From Bacteroidales bacterium (GTDB taxonomy: Bacteria; Bacteroidota; Bacteroidia; Bacteroidales; UBA7960), in assembly GCA_007128045.1 (NCBI GenBank), contig SKYG01000330.1, forward strand, positions 1 through 15,479: DNA of 15,479 nucleotides, written 5' to 3'. Both the position numbers and the translations under genes were made by a program. This document shows, piece by piece, positions 1-6,231 of this stretch (positions within the stretch are counted from its first letter, which is position 1; the number at the start of each line of letters is the position of its first letter). The notes below the pieces were generated by a model. That model had not been told where the DNA came from. It searched no databases and worked only from the letters and a program-made list of their open reading frames with translations.

Positions 1-1
1 C

Positions 2-106
2 CTAAGCCTGCAACAGGCAAAGGCCCACCTGGCTGGTGACTTTATCAGCAGCAACAACCCCTTTAAGGGTTATTCCGATGAGGAGATCCTGGAGATTTTC
101 GAATGA
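2..106 (+). CDS. 3' end of an unidentified gene (partial)
   Basis: An open frame enters from the left edge and ends at TGA 104-106, giving 34 residues that finish in NPFKGYSDEEILEIFE. The acidic, helical-looking C-terminus and normal codon use suggest a real protein end. I do not recognise the family. The gene is on the opposite strand to the lipoprotein at 235-1395 and converges with it across about 130 bases. Confidence 0.45.
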   Translation, partial: LSLQQAKAHLAGDFISSNNPFKGYSDEEILEIFE

Positions 107-167
107 GATAAGATAAAATTCCCAAGACAAACGCTTTGCCAAACAGACGCATGGTTGTTTCTCATGG

Positions 168-188
168 GGTCAAAGGTCGAAGGTCGAA
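168..188. repeat. short heptamer array (three GGTCRAA units)
   Basis: Three in-phase 7-nt units read GGTCAAA, GGTCGAA, GGTCGAA. They lie in the 128-base gap (107-234) between two convergent gene ends. The unit resembles the longer array at 2551-2687. Apart from this array and an A-rich stretch, I see nothing in the gap: no hairpin with a U-run and no ORF. Confidence 0.55.
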
Positions 189-234
189 AGAAAAAACAGA
201 TTAGGCCAGACGAAAAAAAGTCACCGGGAATAGC

Positions 235-1395
235 TTAATCATTAGTATCACCCAACTCGTTACCTGAGAAGATAATGTCTCCCTGGTTTTCCCAGTTTAC
301 TCCGCTTCCAATCGTGATGCCATAACGCATACTATTTGTGATGGAGCTGTTTCCCATGGCGAGAAATGTATTGGCTCTCGCAGAAATCATACCATTTCTG
401 CTGCTTAGACTGGAGCCACCACCATATGAGATATCTGCATGCTGAATGATGTTATTGGGTGAGTTGGTATCATTATAATATATAAAATCCCAGTAGCCTT
501 TGGCATTCTGTTCGCCTGTTATGACAATAGGGTCATTTGCCGTTCCAACTATTGCCAGACTACCAGTACTTCTCACTTCAATTCTGGCACCCGGACCCAT
601 TTCGATATAAGTACCTGGCTCTATTTCCGTGGCACCGTTTAAAGAGATCGTTCCTGTAAACAAATACGGCCCGGATACTTTGTTAATAGCCAAAGCAGTG
701 CTAACAGTGGTGCCATCTACTTCAATTTTATTAAACCCATTTCCTGAGTCAAAGTCTGTAGTTACATCAATAGATGACAGTTGTTGGGGCCTGATCTTAA
801 TGGGAAACATTTCACAACCTGTGATGGTATTGTTCTCAAATACCGGCAATCTGTTATCAGTACTGGTAACAATAATCCCATTTCTTTGGGATTCCCTGAT
901 AACCGAATTGGAAACAGATAGCTGAGCATTACCAACCAGTGCAATAGCACCATTTCTGTTGCTCAACGATGATCCGCCACCATGGCTGATAATGCAATGG
1001 TCAAAGATGTTGTTTGGATTGTTTGATTGAAACCTGATATAATCCCAGTAGCCCCTGGCATCCGCTTCACCTTCGATATAAATAGGCCTGTCTGCAGTTC
1101 CCTCAGCAGCAAATGAGCCTGATGAACCAATGTCGATCCGGGCTCCCGGAGTCATCATAAAACGAACTCCCCGGTCAACTGTTACTGCAGCGTTGATGGT
1201 CCAGGTTCCCTGAACAATATAATCAACCCTGGCAGGATTGTTAAATAAACTCTCCAACACCAAAGGCGAAGATTGGCTCCCACTCAATATTATGGGCTCA
1301 AGATTGGGATCATCATCACCATTGCCGTTATCCTTTTCGCAAGAAATAAAAAAGAATGGAAAGAAAAGAATTAATAGAAATTTGTTTAATCGCAT
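235..1395 (-). CDS. lipoprotein with duplicated right-handed beta-helix-like unit
   Basis: This 386-residue protein starts with a basic, hydrophobic leader ending in a lipobox (FFFISC, lipid-attached Cys19), followed by an acidic tether (EKDNGNGDDD). It is therefore predicted to be an outer-membrane or surface lipoprotein. The rest consists of two copies of a roughly 120-residue unit (about 58-177 and 243-364). Each copy contains a PGARI turn, a GT(A)xxPIxIxGE strand, GYWD(Y/F)I, PNNI, and HGGGSSLSNRNG / YGGGSSLSSRNG. This pattern of short strands and turns with G, N and S fits a parallel beta-helix like those of pectate-lyase-fold or adhesin-type proteins. No catalytic acid cluster is evident, so a binding or structural role is as likely as an enzymatic one. 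The gene is monocistronic in this view, with a candidate promoter at 1439-1467. The function is not known. Confidence 0.85.
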   Translation of the reverse strand: MRLNKFLLILFFPFFFISCEKDNGNGDDDPNLEPIILSGSQSSPLVLESLFNNPARVDYIVQGTWTINAAVTVDRGVRFMMTPGARIDIGSSGSFAAEGTADRPIYIEGEADARGYWDYIRFQSNNPNNIFDHCIISHGGGSSLSNRNGAIALVGNAQLSVSNSVIRESQRNGIIVTSTDNRLPVFENNTITGCEMFPIKIRPQQLSSIDVTTDFDSGNGFNKIEVDGTTVSTALAINKVSGPYLFTGTISLNGATEIEPGTYIEMGPGARIEVRSTGSLAIVGTANDPIVITGEQNAKGYWDFIYYNDTNSPNNIIQHADISYGGGSSLSSRNGMISARANTFLAMGNSSITNSMRYGITIGSGVNWENQGDIIFSGNELGDTND

Positions 1396-1438
1396 GATAA
1401 ATTGTGTTTAATTATTTAAAAATGGATATAGGTAATTA

Positions 1439-1467
1439 TAAAGATAATAAAAAAATGAATACTCCAA
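1439..1467 (-). promoter_or_regulatory. candidate Bacteroidetes-type promoter for the beta-helix lipoprotein
   Basis: On the minus strand TTG (1467-1465) is followed after 18 bases by TATCTTTA (1446-1439). This is one mismatch from the phylum's -7 consensus TAnnTTTG at the usual spacing. The predicted start of transcription is about 35-40 bases before the ATG at 1395. The region is AT-rich, so a chance match is possible. Confidence 0.4.
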
Positions 1468-1498
1468 ACAAAAATGCTCTTCCACTGTTTGAAACATT

Positions 1499-1864
1499 AT
1501 GCATAATCAAAAGAAAAACTGGCAGATAAAACTTGGGATATTTCTGATGGTCTTTTCAGGGGTGTTCTTTGCCATGACATTGATCATACCCATGCTTGAT
1601 CTGCCTGCCAGAACCAAGGTGGTAGGTGCTACAATAAGCTTTGTAATTATGGAGGTCGTTTTCTGGGCTGGCGGACTGCTGGTAGGGAAGGAGCTTTTTA
1701 CCCGCTACAAAAAGCGTTTAAACCCGGCAAACTGGTTTAAAACTCAACGTTGTCGCGCCTGCAATACCACTGAGGGTTCACCTCCGACACACAACAGCCT
1801 CCCAAATGTACCAGACCCTTCTCTGCCTCCAGAAACAACTCATGAGAAGGCATCCCATAAATAA
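1499..1864 (+). CDS. small two-helix membrane protein of the 'transporter suffix domain' type
   Basis: The first 80 residues form a coherent small membrane protein. A basic N-terminus (HNQKKNWQIK) is followed by hydrophobic helices at about 11-33 and 41-64, the motif EVVFWAGGLLVGKEL, and a basic end YKKRLNPANWF. From memory this matches the short family annotated as transporter suffix domain protein, whose members usually end just after the NP-x-NWF motif. Here the frame continues about 40 residues past F80 and ends at TAA 1862-1864. That tail is antisense to the nucleotidyltransferase gene, is rich in P, T, S and H, and looks non-native. The gene therefore probably once stopped near 1740 and was extended by loss of its stop or a shift. 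The role is unknown; location is the inner membrane. Confidence 0.65.
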   Translation: MHNQKKNWQIKLGIFLMVFSGVFFAMTLIIPMLDLPARTKVVGATISFVIMEVVFWAGGLLVGKELFTRYKKRLNPANWFKTQRCRACNTTEGSPPTHNSLPNVPDPSLPPETTHEKASHK

Positions 1865-2549
1865 CACGAACAACCTTGTCGTAGCGACGGCAAACAGGAC
1901 ATGTGTTTTCACCCAGAGGCAATCCGGCCTTCCCATATTCCTCCAAGGTGTTGATGTTGTGTAAGATACTGGGCCCATGTACTTCAACAGTTGTCCGTTC
2001 AAATGCTGAGAGTATTTGTTTCAGGCTTTTGTCGGATGGCTCTTCCAGGATTGTACGGGCCAGTTGTTTGGATATCATGACGGGATGGCCACCTTGCCCC
2101 TTGTACCTGGGACTGACATAGTCGAAATCATTGTGTTCAAGGCTTACCTCCCAAATGCTTTGTAGCACCTTCTGGCTCACAAACGGGTTGTCGACATTGT
2201 GGATAAATAGGGCATGCCTTTTGCCGGCTTTTTCTATTCCCAACTGCAGAGAGAATAACCTGCCGCGCCCCGGATCGGGGTTCAATACCAGACGTGCCTT
2301 TTTTTTGATTAATGGCGTATGCTTTTCAATCCACCGCAAGCCCTTGCTGTTGACCACCACCACTACCTTGCTGCATCCAAAGAGCAGAAACTGAGAAATA
2401 CACTGCTCCAGAAAGCCAATCCCTGACCCGATATTGTCTGCATGATTGGGTACCCCCATCCGAAAATCCAGTGAAAGCTTCGGAACACCCATTCGTCCGG
2501 AATCACCGGCAGCAAGGATGATGGCTTGATATGGTTGGTTATCAGTCAA
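1737..2549 (-). CDS. ygfJ: MobA/YgfJ-like nucleotidyltransferase with Cys-rich C-terminal tail
   Basis: This 270-residue protein has the NTP-transferase signature AIILAAGDSGRMG at 9-21 and a VDNP metal-site motif in HNVDNPFVS. This is the fold of MobA/MocA enzymes, which transfer CMP or GMP to molybdopterin. YgfJ-type members sit beside YgfK and serve Mo-hydroxylase maturation. The core ends near residue 205. It is followed by a tail with CPVC (217-220), the core IYGMPSHELF, GGCC (250-253) and a final WYC at 261-263. This tail resembles a small zinc-ribbon-like domain normally found as a stand-alone protein. The start must be TTG 2549: an in-frame stop lies at 2562-2564, and any later ATG would delete the LAAG loop. 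There is an unusual second RMGVP copy after the first (residues 19-23 and about 31-35). The gene is divergent from ygfK and its 3' end overlaps the small membrane protein gene. YgfJ identity is supported by family and neighbour, not by alignment. Confidence 0.8.
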   Translation of the reverse strand: MTDNQPYQAIILAAGDSGRMGVPKLSLDFRMGVPNHADNIGSGIGFLEQCISQFLLFGCSKVVVVVNSKGLRWIEKHTPLIKKKARLVLNPDPGRGRLFSLQLGIEKAGKRHALFIHNVDNPFVSQKVLQSIWEVSLEHNDFDYVSPRYKGQGGHPVMISKQLARTILEEPSDKSLKQILSAFERTTVEVHGPSILHNINTLEEYGKAGLPLGENTCPVCRRYDKVVRVIYGMPSHELFLEAEKGLVHLGGCCVSEVNPQWYCRRDNVEF

Positions 2550-2550
2550 A

Positions 2551-2687
2551 GGTCGAATGGTTTAAGGTTTAATGTTTAAAGTCAATCAGTTGATAGCCAT
2601 AAGTCGAAAGTCGAAAGCCAAAAGTCGAAAGCCAAAAGTCGAAAGTCGAAAGCCAAAAGTCGAAAGTCGAAGGTTGAAATTCGAAAA
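2551..2687. repeat. array of about 19 degenerate 7-nt units (AAGTCGA / AAGCCAA)
   Basis: From 2601 the units are in strict 7-base phase: AAGTCGA, AAGTCGA, AAGCCAA, AAGTCGA, AAGCCAA, AAGTCGA, AAGTCGA, AAGCCAA, AAGTCGA, AAGTCGA, AGGTTGA, AATTCGA. More diverged units precede them (GGTTTAA, GGTTTAA, TGTTTAA, AGTCAAT, CAGTTGA, TAGCCAT), with GGTCGAA at 2551. The array fills nearly the whole space between the divergent nucleotidyltransferase and ygfK genes. It touches the TTG start of the former and overlaps the -33 element proposed for the latter. It has no spacers and so is not CRISPR. Confidence 0.9.
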
Positions 2688-2702
2688 CATTTTATACATT
2701 TG
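2674..2702 (+). promoter_or_regulatory. candidate ygfK promoter (TTG - 18 nt - TACATTTG)
   Basis: TTG at 2674-2676 and TACATTTG at 2695-2702 match the -33 and -7 elements of Bacteroidetes vegetative promoters, with 18 bases between them. Transcription would start near 2709, leaving a leader of about 38 bases to the ATG at 2747. The TTG lies inside the variant heptamer AGGTTGA at the edge of the repeat array. Confidence 0.6.
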
Positions 2703-2746
2703 AAAACGGGTGCGATTTCTACATCCTGTTTCAAAAAAAAACATGT

Positions 2747-5700
2747 ATGTCTGACAAGTTTTATCCCATCCCACTAAAACAACTACTGGAGCTGATCTTA
2801 CAGGAACTGTCATCCAAAGATAGCTATTTTGGCATTCCTTCAGAGTTATTTTACAAACCGCAACCTGAAGCAGATAACCCATTGTCATCAGAGATTTTCA
2901 GACAACCTCTGGCTAACCCACTGGGTGTGGCTGCCGGTCCCCATACACAGATGGCACACAACATCGTTGGCGCCTGGCTCATGGGCGCGCGCTACATCGA
3001 GCTGAAGACGGTACAGACCCTCGATGAGCTGGAGGTGTCCAAACCGTGTATCGACATGCAGGACGAAGGCTACAACTGTGAATGGTCGCAAGAGCTGAAG
3101 ATACAACAAAGCTTCGATGAGTACCTGAATGCATGGATCATCATTCATGTCTTACATTATCACTTCGGATGGCCCGGACACCCCGGCACGGTGTTTAACA
3201 TGAGTGTGGGCTATAACCTGGAAGGGATCAGGCAGGAGAATGTGCAATGGTTTCTCGACAATATGCGCGACTGCAGCATGCAGCTACAGGAAAGGAAGGA
3301 GGAGATCAGGGAATTATATCCGGATATAGACCTGGTCGACATCCCTGCCACGATCTCTGACAACGTTACCTTGTCGACCATGCATGGCTGTCCGGCCGGC
3401 GAGATCGAAGCCATCGCGCGCTACCTGATGGAAGAGCGCGGCTTGAACACCTATGTGAAGCTGAACCCTACACTGCTGGGGCCTGAGCGGCTGCGCGACA
3501 TCCTTAACAGGCAACTGGGCTTTAAAACGGTGGTTCCGGATCAGGCCTTTGAGCACGACCTGAAATACCCCGATGCGGTGCGTATCATCAGCAACCTCAT
3601 GGGGGTGGCCAGAAAGCACTCGCTGGGGTTCGGGCTGAAGCTTACCAACACCCTGGAGTCGGATAACCATAAGGAGGTGTTTGGAGAGGGTGTCGAAAGC
3701 ATGTATATGAGTGGCAGGGCGTTGCACCCATTGGCCATCACCCTGGCCGCAAAGCTTCAGCAGGAGTTTGAGGGTAGCTTGTCGCTCTCTTTCTCTGCCG
3801 GTGTCGATGCCTTCAATGTGGCTGATGTGTTGTCGTGCGGCTTCAAAACGGTGACTATCTGCTCCGACCTGCTTAAGCCCGGCGGCTATATGCGGCTGCA
3901 TCAGTATGTCGAAAATATCCTCAAGAGGGTCGGGGATGCCACTGCTGAAGACATACCCTTATTCCCGGGGATGGCCAGTCTAGAGGCAAGTGCATGGAGA
4001 ACAGCTGAAAAGGAAGGAGAAAACGCTTCTGTTCACCCGAACCTGACCAGTAAACCATTGAACATCGAAATTGGCCGTGCTGCCGGCAAGCTAATCCAGG
4101 AACGTCTTACTACATATGCACAGCAGGTGCTTGAAGATCCTGCCGTCCGGCGCAGCATGCTGCATGATCCCAACATCAAAACAGACAGGAAACTCGACTA
4201 TTTCGACTGCATCTCGGCGCCCTGCCGCGACACCTGTGCCACCCACCAGGATGTTCCGGGCTATATGCACTATGCCGCCACGCGGCAGTTCGACAAGGCC
4301 ATGGAGGTCATACTGCGCACCAATCCCTTCCCAACGGTCACAGGCATGGTGTGCGACCACCTGTGTCAGAACAAGTGTACCCGCGTGCATTATGATGATC
4401 CGTTGCTGATCCGGGAGGTGAAGCGCTTTGTGGCAGAGCGTGAAGAGAAAAGCCTCAGCCCCGAATACCCGAACAGTCTGAAGGTGGCCATCATAGGTGC
4501 CGGTCCTGCTGGGCTGTCATGTGCGTTTTTCCTGGCACTGGCAGGCTTCGGGGTCGAGGTGTATGAGTCTCAAAGTAAGTCTGGTGGGATGGTTCAGTAT
4601 GCCATTCCCGGCTTTCGCCTAACTGACGGGGCCATCGAAAAAGACCTTCAACGGATTACTGGTCTGGGTGTCATGATTCATTATGATACCCAGGTGGATA
4701 AACAATTGTTCACAACCCTGAGGGAGTCGTGCCAGTATGTGTTCGTGGGAGCAGGTGCTCAGTTGTCGGCACCGTTGCAGCTGGATGGCATTGAGGCCGA
4801 AGGGGTCATAGACCCTTTGACGTTTCTGAAAGCCGTAAAAGGTGGGCAGCCCAGCGGCATCGGCAAGCATGTGCTGATCATCGGTGGAGGAAATACCGCC
4901 ATGGATGCGGCACGTACGGCCTGGCGACTGGTAGGTGAAGATGGCAGCGTGACCATCGTGTACCGCCGTACCATCAACGAAATGCCTGCCGACCAGGGTG
5001 AGATCAGGGCGGTGCTCGACGAAGGCATGAAGGTCATCGAACTGGCAGCACCTGAACAGGTCATGGAAGAAAATGGCAAGGTCGTGGCCTTGCGCTGTAG
5101 CAGAATGGAACTGTCGGGTAAGGACGAAAGCGGTCGACGCCGCCCTGTGAAGGTCGCTGATTCTTCATTCGACCTGCCCTGCGACACCATCATCCCTGCC
5201 GTGGGACAGCTGTTGGATGTGGGGTTTGCCGAAGCAGAAATGCTGAAGGCTGACCCAGACTCATACCTGACAAAACTCGATAATGTGTTCATCGGCGGTG
5301 ATGCCATGCGCGGCGCCTCAACGGCCATCAACGCCATTGGCGATGGCAGGAAAGCAGCAGAGCAGATCATGCAGCATGCCATATACGATTTTCAGCTTAC
5401 GAAACCATACGAGAGCAAACCCCACAACCACAAAGAATTGATGATCAGGCGCAGCAAGCGTGCGTTTGCGCCAACAATGAATGAGCTGGCAGTGAACGAC
5501 CGGCGTCACTTCGGACTGGTACAGCATACCCTGGACGAAGAGACCATGGTGCAGGAAGCAGCCCGCTGCCTGCACTGCGATGAGCTATGCAGCACCTGTG
5601 TAACGGTTTGCCCGAACTTTGCCAACGTTGCCTATGAAACCACTCCGCTAAAACTGCAACTCCACACTTTGACCAGGAACGACAAAGGCAATGGCTTCCA

Positions 5701-6118
5701 AACCACATTTGACAGGGTTTTTGAGGTAAGACAGACAACACAGATACTCAACATCGCCAATTTCTGTAACGAGTGTGGCAACTGCGATACTTTCTGCCCG
5801 ACCAGCTCGGCACCCTATAAAGAAAAGCCTAAGCTGCACCTAAGCATTGAATCGTTTTATGCATCAAACGAAGGGTATTATTTGTCGCGGCTCCCTGAGC
5901 GTGACAACCTGATCTGGAAGCAGAATGGATCGTTGGCCACCTTCTCGGAAACACCATATGCCTTCTTCTATGAGACTTCGGATGTGATGATTGAGCTTAA
6001 TAAAACAGACTTTAAGGTCAGGGATGCCCGTTTCCAGTCGGAGGAGGTAACAGAGGTATCACTCCTGCAAGCCGCAAAGATGATGGTGGTATTATGGGGG
6101 GCCAATTCTTCTTTTTAA
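2747..6118 (+). CDS. ygfK: YgfK-type flavin/iron-sulfur oxidoreductase ('putative selenate reductase')
   Basis: This 1,123-residue multidomain oxidoreductase is somewhat longer than the E. coli protein (about 1,030 from memory). Residues about 55-400 form a dihydroorotate-dehydrogenase-like barrel (NPLGVAAGPH; HGCP with Cys215). Next comes an iron-sulfur domain like the N-terminal part of glutamate synthase small subunit and dihydropyrimidine dehydrogenase, with Cys488, 493, 497, 536, 540 and 544. An FAD-binding GAGPAG loop is at 584-589 and an NAD(P)H-binding GGGNTAMDAA loop starts at 713. The C-terminus has two ferredoxin-like clusters: Cys941/944/948/951/955 and Cys1007/1010/1013/1017. All these motifs are intact. 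The selenate-reductase name comes from E. coli genetics. The family is better known from Mo-hydroxylase, selenium and anaerobic purine-use clusters; the physiological substrate is unsettled. The likely location is cytoplasmic. The gene is divergent from the MobA-like gene, and the PLP enzyme follows after 113 bases. Confidence 0.93.
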   Translation: MSDKFYPIPLKQLLELILQELSSKDSYFGIPSELFYKPQPEADNPLSSEIFRQPLANPLGVAAGPHTQMAHNIVGAWLMGARYIELKTVQTLDELEVSKPCIDMQDEGYNCEWSQELKIQQSFDEYLNAWIIIHVLHYHFGWPGHPGTVFNMSVGYNLEGIRQENVQWFLDNMRDCSMQLQERKEEIRELYPDIDLVDIPATISDNVTLSTMHGCPAGEIEAIARYLMEERGLNTYVKLNPTLLGPERLRDILNRQLGFKTVVPDQAFEHDLKYPDAVRIISNLMGVARKHSLGFGLKLTNTLESDNHKEVFGEGVESMYMSGRALHPLAITLAAKLQQEFEGSLSLSFSAGVDAFNVADVLSCGFKTVTICSDLLKPGGYMRLHQYVENILKRVGDATAEDIPLFPGMASLEASAWRTAEKEGENASVHPNLTSKPLNIEIGRAAGKLIQERLTTYAQQVLEDPAVRRSMLHDPNIKTDRKLDYFDCISAPCRDTCATHQDVPGYMHYAATRQFDKAMEVILRTNPFPTVTGMVCDHLCQNKCTRVHYDDPLLIREVKRFVAEREEKSLSPEYPNSLKVAIIGAGPAGLSCAFFLALAGFGVEVYESQSKSGGMVQYAIPGFRLTDGAIEKDLQRITGLGVMIHYDTQVDKQLFTTLRESCQYVFVGAGAQLSAPLQLDGIEAEGVIDPLTFLKAVKGGQPSGIGKHVLIIGGGNTAMDAARTAWRLVGEDGSVTIVYRRTINEMPADQGEIRAVLDEGMKVIELAAPEQVMEENGKVVALRCSRMELSGKDESGRRRPVKVADSSFDLPCDTIIPAVGQLLDVGFAEAEMLKADPDSYLTKLDNVFIGGDAMRGASTAINAIGDGRKAAEQIMQHAIYDFQLTKPYESKPHNHKELMIRRSKRAFAPTMNELAVNDRRHFGLVQHTLDEETMVQEAARCLHCDELCSTCVTVCPNFANVAYETTPLKLQLHTLTRNDKGNGFQTTFDRVFEVRQTTQILNIANFCNECGNCDTFCPTSSAPYKEKPKLHLSIESFYASNEGYYLSRLPERDNLIWKQNGSLATFSETPYAFFYETSDVMIELNKTDFKVRDARFQSEEVTEVSLLQAAKMMVVLWGANSSF

Positions 6119-6231
6119 CACCGCGAATATATTCTACCGTCACAATCGATTTAAAAGCCCCAATCACGTTTCCAATTATTGCTTACATACTTGGTAATAA
6201 TTATTATACCTCGAGAAATACAGAAGCAACA

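Noticed and set aside
2551..2687. CRISPR-like array
   Set aside because: The units are 7 nt and contiguous with no spacers, and no cas gene is present.
3314..3901. 195-codon minus-strand open frame inside ygfK
   Set aside because: It is antisense to conserved YgfK sequence and its composition (rich in H, Q, R) is that of a shadow frame.
4759..5382. 207-codon minus-strand open frame inside ygfK
   Set aside because: It is rich in S, M and P and antisense to the conserved FAD/NAD(P)-binding region; no family pattern.
6094..6231. Upstream extension of the PLP enzyme to ATG 6094
   Set aside because: The extra 46 residues overlap the end of ygfK and look unlike an enzyme N-terminus; ATG 6232 gives the native-looking start.
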